A DNA stretch of 52,127 nucleotides. It comes from Nitrospiraceae bacterium (lineage in GTDB: Bacteria > Nitrospirota > Nitrospiria > Nitrospirales > Nitrospiraceae). Every line of letters starts with the position of its first letter. Within the stretch, counting starts at the first letter, position 1. The translations under genes were made by a program, and so were the position numbers. Under the pieces are notes generated by a model. The model had not been told where the DNA came from, ran no database searches, and was given only the letters and a program-made list of their open reading frames with translations. Of this stretch, positions 33,269-41,801 are shown piece after piece. The DNA lies in contig CAKKRE010000077.1 in the NCBI GenBank assembly GCA_919902505.1, positions 1-52,127 on the forward strand, read 5' to 3'.

Positions 33269-33646
33269 TGCCCCGGCTCGCTCTATCCTTCCTTCAGAGA
33301 CACCCATTCTAAATCTACACTTGCCACAGCAAACTTTTATCCACTGACCGTCTTCATTCTTAATGCCACCAATGAGTTCAAAGCAGGACTGATTGTCGAT
33401 ATCGTTCGGCACAAAATTGGTCAAAGTTTCGAAAGCTCTGTTCCAGGCAACTACACAACCCACCCCCTCTTTTCTTCCTTCCTCTGCCCTGGGCTCCTTT
33501 ACGACATAAGCAGGGTTATGTATGTAATTAAGGTCGGCTTTCTGATTAAAGTCTCCAAACACTATTTCGCAAGGCTGTTGTATTTCTCTGGACACGATTC
33601 CCTCCACAGCCACACCGATTTCCTTTCGCCGCCATACTCGAACCAC
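33185..33646 (-). CDS. Hypothetical protein, 3' end replaced by MITE-like repeat
   Basis: About 153 residues from a GTG at 33646 with AAAAGG upstream. The core (FGDFNQKADLNYIHNPAYVV, CVVAWNRAFETLTNFVPNDI, WIKVCCGKCRFRMGV) looks like genuine protein with lower-GC codon use than neighbours and a CCxxC pair. The final ~28 residues (ECRREAFETEASRGFSQARP) are encoded by the inverted-repeat element, so the original C-terminus is lost. I do not recognise the family. Confidence 0.45.
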   Translation of the reverse strand: MVRVWRRKEIGVAVEGIVSREIQQPCEIVFGDFNQKADLNYIHNPAYVVKEPRAEEGRKEGVGCVVAWNRAFETLTNFVPNDIDNQSCFELIGGIKNEDGQWIKVCCGKCRFRMGVSEGRIERAGALTRIIHECRREAFETEASRGFSQARPT

Positions 33647-33726
33647 ATGAGCCTTTTGTGCACGCGATATCCGCCTCCTTCCAACAGAGTCGTGATGCCT
33701 CGTGCCCTCGCGGCGATGCATGCCTC

Positions 33727-35157
33727 CTATCCCTTGATGCATACCAGCGGCTCGAGCCTAGCCACCTTCTTGGCAAGATTCGCCTCATCCGCCGCATCCA
33801 CCACTTCGCTGACATCTTTGTAGGCGCCGGGCGCTTCTTCTGCCACTCCACGCATGGATGGGCTGCGGATCAGAATTCCGCGGGCGGCCAACTCCTTCAC
33901 CACGTCACGACCATGCCACTGCTTGAGCGCCTGATGCCGGCTCATGCTGCGACCGGCTCCGTGACAGGCGGACCCGAACGCAAGCGACATGCTCTCCTTC
34001 GTGCCCACCAGCACATACGAGGCCGTTCCCATCGTGCCGCCGATAAGAACCGGCTGCCCCACGCTTCGAAAGGACGGGGGAATATCGGGATGACCGGGAC
34101 CGAAGGCCCGCGTGGCCCCCTTGCGATGGACGAAGAGACGAGTCGGTGCCCCGTCGACGACATGCTCCTCGACTTTGCAGGTGTTATGCGAGACGTCGTA
34201 GAGCAACGAGAGTGTGGCCTGTGGCAACAGGTCGGCGAACACCTGCCTGACAAGATGTGTGACGATCTGCCGGTTGGCGAGGGCGCAGTTGATCCCTGCT
34301 CGCATTGCGCCGAGATACTCCTGTCCTACCTCAGAATTGATCGGGGCGGACGCCAATTCGCGGTCCGGCAATTCGATGTGGTACCGGGCCGCGCTGATGG
34401 CCATGCGCTTGAGGAACTCTGTGCCGATTTGATGACCAAGCCCCCTGGAACCGCAATGAATGCTCACGACGAGGTCGCCTTCGCGAAATCCAAAGGCCGA
34501 CGCTGCGGCTGCATCGAAGACCTGCACGACCTGTTGCACTTCGAGGTAGTGGTTCCCGGAGCCGAGCGTCCCCATCTCATCCTGCTGGCGCTTCTTGGCG
34601 TAATCAGACACGCACTCCGGTTTCGCGCCGGCCATGCAGCCCTGCTCTTCGATGAACTCCAAATCCTCATGCGTCCCATAGCCTTTCCCCACCGCCCAAC
34701 GCGCGCCGCCGGCAAGCATGGCGTCCATCTCGTGCCGATCCAAGTGCACCTTCCCGGTACTCCCGACGCCGGCGGGAATGCGATGGAACAGGGCCTCGGC
34801 CAGTAGCTCTTTCACCGGTTGAAGATCCTCGACCGTGAGCCCCGTGCGAAGCGCTCGGACTCCGCAGGAAATATCGAAGCCCACGCCGCCGGCGGACACC
34901 ACCCCGCCGAGATCGGGATCGAAGGCGGCCACTCCGCCGATGGGAAACCCATAGCCCCAGTGGGCATCGGGCATCGCATAGGAGGCTCGGACGATGCCCG
35001 GCAGCGTGGCGACGTTGCTGACTTGTTCGTAGACCTTTTCATCCATGTCTCGAATCAGATCTTCGCTCGCATAGATCACCCCCGGCACCCGCATCTTGCC
35101 GTGGGGAGAAATATGCCATTCGTCAGGCCCTCGTCGTTTCAACTGGTTGAGATCCAT
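33727..35157 (-). CDS. rtcB: RNA-splicing ligase RtcB
   Basis: 476 residues from ATG 35157 (GAGG upstream). The Mn/GTP site is complete: GGVGFDISCGVR with Asp95 and Cys98, GSGNHYLE (His203), HCGSRGLGHQ (His234), YDVSHN (His324) and the guanylated His399 in ACHGAGRSMSR. RtcB joins RNA 2',3'-cyclic-phosphate or 3'-phosphate ends to 5'-OH ends using GTP. Its activator archease is encoded 24 bases upstream, so the pair forms one unit. RtcA is at 6312-7376. Confidence 0.95.
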   Translation of the reverse strand: MDLNQLKRRGPDEWHISPHGKMRVPGVIYASEDLIRDMDEKVYEQVSNVATLPGIVRASYAMPDAHWGYGFPIGGVAAFDPDLGGVVSAGGVGFDISCGVRALRTGLTVEDLQPVKELLAEALFHRIPAGVGSTGKVHLDRHEMDAMLAGGARWAVGKGYGTHEDLEFIEEQGCMAGAKPECVSDYAKKRQQDEMGTLGSGNHYLEVQQVVQVFDAAAASAFGFREGDLVVSIHCGSRGLGHQIGTEFLKRMAISAARYHIELPDRELASAPINSEVGQEYLGAMRAGINCALANRQIVTHLVRQVFADLLPQATLSLLYDVSHNTCKVEEHVVDGAPTRLFVHRKGATRAFGPGHPDIPPSFRSVGQPVLIGGTMGTASYVLVGTKESMSLAFGSACHGAGRSMSRHQALKQWHGRDVVKELAARGILIRSPSMRGVAEEAPGAYKDVSEVVDAADEANLAKKVARLEPLVCIKG

Positions 35158-35181
35158 CACTGCCTCATTTCTTAGTGCGAT

Positions 35182-35625
35182 CTATACATCCACCACGCAT
35201 TGCGCGACCCACCGCCCCCGCTCATCCTGCTTCACCGACAGCTCGGTGTAGGTCGCGCCTTTCACTTCAACGGCCGGTTGATGTCTCGCTACCTCGATCG
35301 GTTCGCCCCATGCCGTCGCGTGCAACGAATGGTCGTTGAAGTGAACGTTGAATCGGCTGAACAGCATCTTCCGCGTGGCCATTTCGTAGACGAGGGCATT
35401 CAGCCAATCGACCAGCAGCAACTCATCATCGGGCGCCTCACAGACGATCGTCACCGATTGTGTCGGAGCGACAGACTCCGGATCAGTGATCACGGCCGTC
35501 AAAGCCTGCGCCGCCCGTTCAAACGCCGCCTCCTTGGTGGCACCAATCCCTCGCACCCCGATGTCGGCCTGGTGCGGGAAATGCTCCCAATTTCCTTGCA
35601 CGGTCTCTGAACGAGGGCGTTGCAT
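35182..35625 (-). CDS. Archease (RtcB activator)
   Basis: 147 residues from ATG 35625 with GAAGGA upstream. The archease pattern is clear: [40 protein letters not shown], and the C-terminal acidic ending AQCVVDV. Archease lets RtcB turn over multiple times by helping guanylation. Upstream codons to 35685 lie in the same frame but look like spacer. Directly precedes rtcB. Confidence 0.93.
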   Translation of the reverse strand: MQRPRSETVQGNWEHFPHQADIGVRGIGATKEAAFERAAQALTAVITDPESVAPTQSVTIVCEAPDDELLLVDWLNALVYEMATRKMLFSRFNVHFNDHSLHATAWGEPIEVARHQPAVEVKGATYTELSVKQDERGRWVAQCVVDV

Positions 35626-35694
35626 GATCAGTGATCCTTCTACGAACGTCCGCCATTCGGATGCCGTAAGGGACACCACCCACACTCATGCCGG

Positions 35695-36684
35695 CTACTT
35701 CATGCTGATCGTCCCTAATTGTCCTTCTACGACCATCGCCGTCCTAAATGGCTTGCACTTGGCCTGCATCATTCGCGCGAGAAACTGCCATTCCTGCTCA
35801 TTGGCTCGCCTCACCCCGAGGTCCTCTATGCAGACCGGATGTAGCTCGATACCGTCGATACGACCTTTCCCCGCTTGCACCACAAACAGAAAGGAGAGAT
35901 CGTTGCGCTCATCCTTGTCGACCAGGTAATCGTCGATGAAGTCCCCGGCAGAATAGACGATGGCCTTTCCTCCATAGAGCTCGATTCCCTGCGGGGTGTG
36001 ATTGGAATGGCCCCAGTACAGATCTGTCCCCATATCGAGAAGCTGATGAGCCAGCGCCTGCATCGCGCGAGAGGGGGCGCCCCAATTGGGACCGACATGC
36101 GCACTGACGATCACCAGCTCCGCTTGTCTCCGTGCTGACGAGAGCACCTGTGCCATGCGCGACCGGTAGGGTTCCACCAACCCGCGGTCGTTGTATGCGA
36201 CGTAGTTCACGCCGGGCTTCCTGCTTGTCGCCTCCCACTCCGGCTCGTTGTCAGTCAAGGAAACCACGGCAATACGGCCTTCCGGCAATGCGAAGACGGC
36301 CGGGACAAGCGCCTCCTCCAATGTCATGCCGGCCCCGGTCCGTTTGATGCCGGCCTGATTGAGCAGCCCAAGGCAGTCGAGCAAGGCCTCCGCCCCGTAA
36401 TCGAGGACATGGTTATTGGCCAACGTCACCGCATCGATGCTTGCCGACTTAAGACATTCGATCGCTCTCGGATGGGCACGGAAATGGAACGCTTTCGATT
36501 GCGGACGCCATTCTCGCCCGCGTGCGCTAATGACGCATTCCAGGTTGATGACTCGAAGGTCCGCCGCAAGCAGGATCGGCAACACATCGCCCCATAGAGC
36601 CTCAGGTCGGAGGGACTGGTTCCGGATCACCTCTTGATCCACCATCCGTCCCAGCATCACATCGCCGGTCAATGCGAGTTGCAT
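35695..36684 (-). CDS. CapA-family metallophosphatase-like protein
   Basis: 329 residues with CapA landmarks: LTGDVMLGRMVD at the start, NLECVIS, LANNHVLDYGAEAL, SAHVGPNWG and GHSNHTPQG. The family, linked to poly-gamma-glutamate/capsule assembly, has a calcineurin-like fold. There is no signal peptide here and no PgsB/C genes, so the protein is cytoplasmic and its role unknown. It is followed by archease and rtcB on the same strand with a 69-base gap. Confidence 0.85.
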   Translation of the reverse strand: MQLALTGDVMLGRMVDQEVIRNQSLRPEALWGDVLPILLAADLRVINLECVISARGREWRPQSKAFHFRAHPRAIECLKSASIDAVTLANNHVLDYGAEALLDCLGLLNQAGIKRTGAGMTLEEALVPAVFALPEGRIAVVSLTDNEPEWEATSRKPGVNYVAYNDRGLVEPYRSRMAQVLSSARRQAELVIVSAHVGPNWGAPSRAMQALAHQLLDMGTDLYWGHSNHTPQGIELYGGKAIVYSAGDFIDDYLVDKDERNDLSFLFVVQAGKGRIDGIELHPVCIEDLGVRRANEQEWQFLARMMQAKCKPFRTAMVVEGQLGTISMK

Positions 36685-36704
36685 CGGTCTCTTCGCTCCA
36701 TTCC

Positions 36705-37160
36705 TCAGGCCGGCCGCCTCGCCAACGCGGCCTGAATCCGTTGTTTCACATCCTCCGGATCGAGTACGCCGCGGAACTGGATGACCGCGTCATCCTGCCG
36801 TGATTGAATAACGACGGTCCCGATCCCCATCAGATCGGCCAGCGGCCCCTGCTTGATTGAGACTTCACGGATCTCCCGGCACTCGATCGATTGAATGTCG
36901 TGTCCCGTCCAGCCGTTCCGCAGCACGACTCGTCTGCTGGTCACAACATACCGGCCCCACCTGCGCAATGTGGCGGCTGTTGTGAGCAACGTGATCGCGC
37001 CGACTAGCCAACTACCCCAGCCAGGCATGGCCGACCTCACAAGCAGCGCAACCCGGACCATCATGATGGCGACGACCATATAGAGCCAGATGAATTGGCT
37101 CCAGGCCGCATACCCTTCCCACAGCACCGCTTCATTCCCGAACGTGGCACCCTCATCCAT
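36705..37160 (-). CDS. Membrane-anchored bacterial PH-domain protein (paralogue)
   Basis: 151 residues with two hydrophobic helices (about 27-43 and 49-66) and a bPH domain: GRYVVTSRRVVLRNGWTGHD, REIREVSIKQGPLADLMGIG, and GVLDPEDVKQRIQ. It aligns along its whole length with the protein at 14617-15114. It sits 20 bases upstream of the capA-like gene, so it may be transcribed with it and with archease and rtcB. Function unknown. Confidence 0.75.
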   Translation of the reverse strand: MDEGATFGNEAVLWEGYAAWSQFIWLYMVVAIMMVRVALLVRSAMPGWGSWLVGAITLLTTAATLRRWGRYVVTSRRVVLRNGWTGHDIQSIECREIREVSIKQGPLADLMGIGTVVIQSRQDDAVIQFRGVLDPEDVKQRIQAALARRPA

Positions 37161-37504
37161 GGCGATGACCTGCGACTTTTTTCTACAGCCCTGGATCTAG
37201 TGATGTCGCGTAGTTCCCCATTCTTCCGCCACACCGCTTCGACCGGTCCGGAGGAAGTTTTGTGCGTTTCTGCGCAGATGCTGCCGGCGCACCCTCCTCA
37301 CTTCAGCTGGCGTCCCTCTTGCTCTTATGGCTCAGTCACAGGGTGATGAGTTGCAAGTTTCGGACAATCGGAATTCAAGCCAGGCACACCTCATATTCAG
37401 ATCGCCTCCGACTGATTCCATCGAGCGCGAAATGACCCGAGGCTGCAGATCAACGTGATTAGGCCCAAGCGCACCTCCGCTCCGAACCCAGTCGAAGGCA
37501 CGTC
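37161..37504. other. Divergent intergenic region
   Basis: 344 bases between the minus-strand PH-domain gene and the plus-strand ManC-like gene. No convincing coding sequence, tRNA or repeat. It should contain both promoters, but I cannot place boxes with confidence. Confidence 0.45.
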
Positions 37505-38500
37505 ATGAATCAGGAACAGTCATCGTCTTCCCATTGGACGATCGTTCTCGCGGGCGGCGAAGGGACCAGAATGCAGCCGCTCGTCCATCGTTGGCTCGGC
37601 GTCAACCGGCCCAAACAGTATTGCGCCTTCGTCGGCTCCCGCTCCCTGTTCCAACATACGGTGGATCGCGCGGCTTTGGTAACGGACCCGGGACGAATCG
37701 TCGCCGTGGTGGCGCGTGATCATCGCCAGGAAATCCTGACACAGTTGCAGGGCCGAACCGTCGGACAGGTCATCTACCAACCACGCAACTGCGAGACGGC
37801 TGCCGGGGTCTTCCTGCCGTTAACCTACATTCATGCCCGAGCCCCAGAAGCGACGGTCGTCATCTTTCCATCCGACCACTTCGTACATCCCGAGGACCGC
37901 TTTCTGAAGGCCGTACGCCGTGTCACCGAAGTGGCGCAGCGGATGCCTGACCGTCTGGTCCTATTGGGAATCCGACCGGATCAACCAGAAATGGAGTATG
38001 GATGGATCCTGCCTGGCGAGCGGCTCTCCTCCAGCGTCGGAGAGCCGGTACACGGGGTCGATTCCTTTATGGAAAAACCCACCCTGGGGCAGGCCGACGA
38101 TGCCCTCCGCCATGGCGCATTGTGGAATACCTTCGTATTTGCCGCGCGAGCCGAGTTGCTGTGGCAGATCGGGATGCGTTGTTTCCCGGACCTCATGCTC
38201 CGATTTGAACAGCTCCGACGGGTGATCGGACAGCCGCAGGAAACCGATGTCCTCGACGCCATCTATGACGGCATGCCGACGTACAATCTCTCGACCACCC
38301 TGCTCCAACAGGCCGCCGGGTCGGCAGCAGTCATTGAGCTCCACGATGTCCTCTGGAGTGACTGGGGCCAACCGGCTCGGGTTGCGGAGACTCTACGTCG
38401 AATCGGTCGCACCCCCGCATTTCCTCTCGAATGTCTCGACCGTCCCTTCGCACCGGAACCTCTCGTCGGTGCCAGCCCTGAACCGACCGTGCAGCCATGA
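37505..38500 (+). CDS. Mannose-1-phosphate guanylyltransferase-like nucleotidyltransferase
   Basis: 331 residues. The nucleotidyltransferase signature is LAGGEGTRMQPL followed by RPKQYCAFVGSRSL, then PRNCETAAGVFLPLTYI, VVIFPSDHFVHPE, EYGWILPG, FMEKP and WNTFVFAAR. This is ManC-like and lacks the C-terminal isomerase domain of bifunctional enzymes. It would make GDP-mannose or a similar NDP-sugar for polysaccharides. The N-terminal RWLGVNRPKQY differs slightly from the usual spacing, so sugar specificity is uncertain. A DUF2934 gene follows at 15 bases. Confidence 0.85.
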   Translation: MNQEQSSSSHWTIVLAGGEGTRMQPLVHRWLGVNRPKQYCAFVGSRSLFQHTVDRAALVTDPGRIVAVVARDHRQEILTQLQGRTVGQVIYQPRNCETAAGVFLPLTYIHARAPEATVVIFPSDHFVHPEDRFLKAVRRVTEVAQRMPDRLVLLGIRPDQPEMEYGWILPGERLSSSVGEPVHGVDSFMEKPTLGQADDALRHGALWNTFVFAARAELLWQIGMRCFPDLMLRFEQLRRVIGQPQETDVLDAIYDGMPTYNLSTTLLQQAAGSAAVIELHDVLWSDWGQPARVAETLRRIGRTPAFPLECLDRPFAPEPLVGASPEPTVQP

Positions 38501-38515
38501 TGGAAGGAGGACCCC

Positions 38516-38764
38516 ATGCTGACCCCATCCCCGCAAGACAGCAACGAACAGAGGCGACAGACCTCCAAGCGAACACCGGCCAAGCCTTCGAAAACGGCAA
38601 GCCCATCTCAAGCCCTACCGGTATCGACCTCCGATGACCTGAACGCGCTGATTGCCAAGCGAGCTTATGAGCGCCATGTTGAGCAGGGGTACCGGCACGG
38701 CTGCGCGCTGGACGATTGGCTGGAGGCCGAACGCGAGATCTTGAGCCAAGCTCCCCCGGTGTAA
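38516..38764 (+). CDS. DUF2934 family protein
   Basis: 82 residues. A disordered Ser/Thr/Pro/Lys-rich N-terminal half precedes the DUF2934 motif IAKRAYERHVEQGYRHGCAL followed by DDWLEAEREI. Function unknown. AAGGAGG lies just before the ATG. It sits between the ManC-like and VOC genes. Confidence 0.85.
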   Translation: MLTPSPQDSNEQRRQTSKRTPAKPSKTASPSQALPVSTSDDLNALIAKRAYERHVEQGYRHGCALDDWLEAEREILSQAPPV

Positions 38765-38823
38765 CCCTTTCTTGAGTTGGGACGAGGCCCCTCCGGTGAG
38801 GTCCGTCCTGAAAGGATTCCGCC

Positions 38824-39177
38824 ATGATTACCTCGATGGCCTTCACCGTCTATCCCGTTTCCGATATGGCTCGGGCCAGAGCCTTCTATGAGCATGTGCT
38901 TGGCTTGCCGGTAAGCGACAACTACCGGGACGTCTGGGTGGAATACGATGTCGGGGGTTCAACCTTTGCGATCACCACCACGGACATGGGGCATATTCCT
39001 GGAGCGAAAGGCGCCGTCGTGGTGTTTGAGGTCTCGGATCTCGATGGGTTTGTCCACAAAATGAAGGAACGGGCCGTGTCGTTCGTCACGGAAACATTTG
39101 ACACGCCTGTCTGCCGGATGGCCGTGATAGCAGACCAGGACGGCAACCACATCACGCTTCACAAGTGCCACAAGTAA
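38824..39177 (+). CDS. VOC/glyoxalase-fold protein
   Basis: 117 residues, a single glyoxalase/bleomycin-resistance fold: VYPVSDMARARAFYEHVLGL, then AKGAVVVFEVSDLDGFVHKM and MAVIADQDGNHITLHK. Metal ligands are not all evident, so it may be a non-enzymatic or unusual dioxygenase/isomerase relative. GAAAGGA precedes the ATG. No partner gene explains its substrate. Confidence 0.87.
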   Translation: MITSMAFTVYPVSDMARARAFYEHVLGLPVSDNYRDVWVEYDVGGSTFAITTTDMGHIPGAKGAVVVFEVSDLDGFVHKMKERAVSFVTETFDTPVCRMAVIADQDGNHITLHKCHK

Positions 39178-39247
39178 CAACTGCCTCTCCCGCTCTGAAT
39201 TCAGGGGAGAACCAGGCATCGCGGAAGGGGAGAGCGTGAGCCCGGCC

Positions 39248-39709
39248 TTATCTCCCAAACCGTCCCATCAATTGAGCCTCGGCCAGCACGTGGCCCTTCA
39301 TCGCCTCAACAACCTGAGCCTTTGTCGCCCGTGGCTTGAGTGATAACTCACGATCCAGCGCGTAGAGCTTGAAAAAGTACCGATGGGGCTTTCCGGGCGG
39401 CGGGCAGGGGCCGCCATAACCGACTCGTTTGAAGTCGGTGAAACCCTGCTGCGCGTCATTCGGCAAGGTCTCTTGAGCAGGAAGGCCTTCGGCCAATCCG
39501 CGAACATCTATAGGGATATTGAACATGACCCAATGAACCCACGTACCAGCGGGGGCATCGGGATCGTCGGCAATGAGCACGAAGCTGCGCGTTCCCGGCG
39601 GCGGATTGTTCCAACGCAAGGGAGGCGAAAGATCATCGCCCTCACAGGTATGTTTCTTCGGAATCAGCTCCCCTTCTTTGAAGGTGCTACCAGTCAGTTC
39701 GAACGCCAT
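39248..39709 (-). CDS. YbhB/YbcL family (PEBP-like) protein
   Basis: 153 residues with the phosphatidylethanolamine-binding fold: the anion-site motifs DDPDAPAGTWVHWVMFNIP and GYGGPCPPPGKPHRYFFKLY, plus HTCEGDDLSPPL near the N-terminus. No signal peptide, so cytoplasmic. The bacterial members have no settled function. AAGGAGTATGCC precedes the ATG. Confidence 0.93.
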   Translation of the reverse strand: MAFELTGSTFKEGELIPKKHTCEGDDLSPPLRWNNPPPGTRSFVLIADDPDAPAGTWVHWVMFNIPIDVRGLAEGLPAQETLPNDAQQGFTDFKRVGYGGPCPPPGKPHRYFFKLYALDRELSLKPRATKAQVVEAMKGHVLAEAQLMGRFGR

Positions 39710-39764
39710 GGCATACTCCTTGTTCTGGTTCTATGCTGTGCAGCGCAGGCATATTCTCGCGCCT

Positions 39765-40451
39765 TCATCCCGCTGAGGTTTTACCGCTCGACAAAGCTTC
39801 CCGTACCGTCTCCAAACAGGCGATGACTTCCTCGTCCTCGACCTGCGGGAACGATTCATAGAATTGGCTGATGCTGAAGAACCACTCCGGCGCCTGGAGG
39901 ATGACCGCCTCGTCCACCTTCCTATTGAGCTCGCGCGACGCCTCCGGCGGCGCGACAGGCACCGCCGCCACCACACGCGAGACCTTCGCAGTACGCAGCG
40001 CGGCCAACGACGCATAGAATGTGGCTCCCGTCGCAATCCCATCGTCCACCACGATCACGGTCTGCCCCTTCAGCGCTGGAAGAGGCCTTCCTCCCCGGTA
40101 TTTCTCAATTCGCCGATGGATCTCCTGTTGCTGTCGGCCGACCTCCTCTTCCAACTGTTCGACGGTGACGCCATAGGTCTTGATGACATCGGTATTCAAA
40201 TGCCGGTAGCCCGTCTCCGCCAGGGCACCCATCGCCAACTCGGAGTTCGATGGTGTTCCCAACTTTCGAACGACGAGCACATCCAGCGGCAACCGGAGCA
40301 GGAGACTCACCTCGTACCCGATCACGACTCCTCCGCGCGGCAACGCCAGCACGATCGTGTCCTTCGCCCCCTTGTATCTCATAAGCGCTCGTGCAAGCTG
40401 ACGACCGGCGTCGCGACGATCTCGAAATCCGGAGCCCTCACCCTTGGCCAT
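39765..40451 (-). CDS. Phosphoribosyltransferase-family protein
   Basis: 228 residues. The PRPP loop is VIVVDDGIATGATFYASLAA, and VLALPRGGVVIGYEVSLLLR with VVRKLGTPSNSELAMGA is characteristic of the stand-alone PRTase-like proteins often found with dienelactone-hydrolase domains or in stress clusters. The substrate is unknown. GGGGGAATC is upstream of the ATG. Confidence 0.9.
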   Translation of the reverse strand: MAKGEGSGFRDRRDAGRQLARALMRYKGAKDTIVLALPRGGVVIGYEVSLLLRLPLDVLVVRKLGTPSNSELAMGALAETGYRHLNTDVIKTYGVTVEQLEEEVGRQQQEIHRRIEKYRGGRPLPALKGQTVIVVDDGIATGATFYASLAALRTAKVSRVVAAVPVAPPEASRELNRKVDEAVILQAPEWFFSISQFYESFPQVEDEEVIACLETVREALSSGKTSAG

Positions 40452-40484
40452 GATGATGATTCCCCCTTCTCATGCTCGTGAAAC

Positions 40485-41039
40485 CTAATAGGGTCCCCAG
40501 TACGGACCCCAATAAGGGCCCCAATAGGGTCCCCAATAGGCGCCGAAATACGGGAAGGGACGGTACCAGTAGATCGGCACTTGGACCGGCCAGATCGTGA
40601 TCGCATGGACGTCCAGCGCCGGATAGGCATACTCGATTTCATCAAGTGCAAGCGTGACCGCTCCCGTCACTTCTCCCACCACCGTCAGGCGTGTCCCAGG
40701 CGGAAGGGCGGCCGGGTCCAAAAACGCTTTTTGAAACGCCAGGAAGCGCCCTCGTGACTCGATCGGGCGCCCCGTCGGCTCAAATGAACTCTCAAGCGGC
40801 AACTGGAGCACTTCAATACGAGTGGCATCCTTCATTCGCCTGGCGGACAACACGCTCCCCCCCACGACGACGAACCGACCCTGGTACGATGCAGGCGCTT
40901 CTTTCAGTTGATCGAACGAAAGGTTGCGATCAACACGCTCCTCCAGATCAGGCGGGATAACCGTAGCCCCGGTACAACCGGTCACAGCGGCCCCCGCCAC
41001 CCACAACGCCAGCAGCGTGGCTGGCCCGAAACTTTTCAT
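40485..41039 (-). CDS. Slp-family outer-membrane lipoprotein with C-terminal WGPY repeats
   Basis: 184 residues. The lipobox cysteine is Cys22 (AVTGCTG) after a short hydrophobic signal. The Slp core follows: PPDLEERVDRNLSFDQLKEA, YQGRFVVVGGSVLSARRMKD and LTVVGEVTGA. The chain ends in a tandem repeat of YWGP (four to five units), encoded by a 12-base repeat near 40490-40545 that could vary in copy number. Slp proteins are stationary-phase or stress lipoproteins. The ATG overlaps the stop of the BON protein gene. Confidence 0.88.
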   Translation of the reverse strand: MKSFGPATLLALWVAGAAVTGCTGATVIPPDLEERVDRNLSFDQLKEAPASYQGRFVVVGGSVLSARRMKDATRIEVLQLPLESSFEPTGRPIESRGRFLAFQKAFLDPAALPPGTRLTVVGEVTGAVTLALDEIEYAYPALDVHAITIWPVQVPIYWYRPFPYFGAYWGPYWGPYWGPYWGPY

Positions 41040-41764
41040 GTTGCTCTCACTTCGAGGCGATTGACGACCTTGTCCACCCCGAACACATACCAGGCATCAG
41101 ATTCCGCCATGTCTTTCTGAGGAGAGGAGGGCAGATCACCCTCCAGTGTGACCACCGCCTTTCCGACAGTCACACGGATACGCTCGACATTGACGAAGGG
41201 GTCCTTCTTCAAGGCCAGGCGCACGGATTCCGCAAGGTCGTCATCGGAGTCTTCCTGCGGCGGGACGACCTCCATGCCATTGATGACGTCCCGGCTTCCC
41301 GGTACCCACCAGGCCAGCAGGCCGGCCTGTCGCTTCTGAGTGAGGCTGATGACATGATCGTCCAGGAGCACGACACCGTCTCGGACGGACACCTGAATCA
41401 CCCCATGCGGATGGGCGGTCACCTCTCTGACGGTTTGCCACATCCCCTTATGCTTCACCCGGATCGTGCAACTCTGCAGACAGGGCTCCTGTAGTAACGC
41501 GTTACGCACCGCATCCAGAATCGCGCCGTCGCCCATACGCGTTGACGGTGTCACGTGCAGTCGATCCACGATGCCTGTGACACCTCGAACCGCAATCGCC
41601 AGTTCCATGGCCAGCTTCTTCGCCGCCACATGTTCTACTTCCCCCTCCAGGGTGAGCACACCCTCCTCGAACACCATGTGGATGGGATACTTGTGTAAGT
41701 TGATACGTGGCTCATGTTCGAATGCGGCACGGACTTCTTTGAGAATATGTTGGTCTCGCACCAT
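41036..41764 (-). CDS. Triple BON-domain protein
   Basis: 242 residues from ATG 41764, which has AGGGAGG six bases ahead. Three BON domains can be followed: INLHKYPIHMVFEEGVLTLE, HGVIQVSVRDGVVLLDDHV and VERIRVTVGKAVVTLEGDLP, each preceded by a helix. No signal peptide is evident, unusual for BON proteins such as OsmY, which are periplasmic. BON domains are thought to bind phospholipid or membranes. Coupled by ATGA overlap to the slp-like gene, suggesting an envelope-stress pair. Confidence 0.87.
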   Translation of the reverse strand: MVRDQHILKEVRAAFEHEPRINLHKYPIHMVFEEGVLTLEGEVEHVAAKKLAMELAIAVRGVTGIVDRLHVTPSTRMGDGAILDAVRNALLQEPCLQSCTIRVKHKGMWQTVREVTAHPHGVIQVSVRDGVVLLDDHVISLTQKRQAGLLAWWVPGSRDVINGMEVVPPQEDSDDDLAESVRLALKKDPFVNVERIRVTVGKAVVTLEGDLPSSPQKDMAESDAWYVFGVDKVVNRLEVRAT

Positions 41765-41801
41765 CGGCACCTCCCTGGAATCCCGCGACCGTAAACCGGA
41801 C

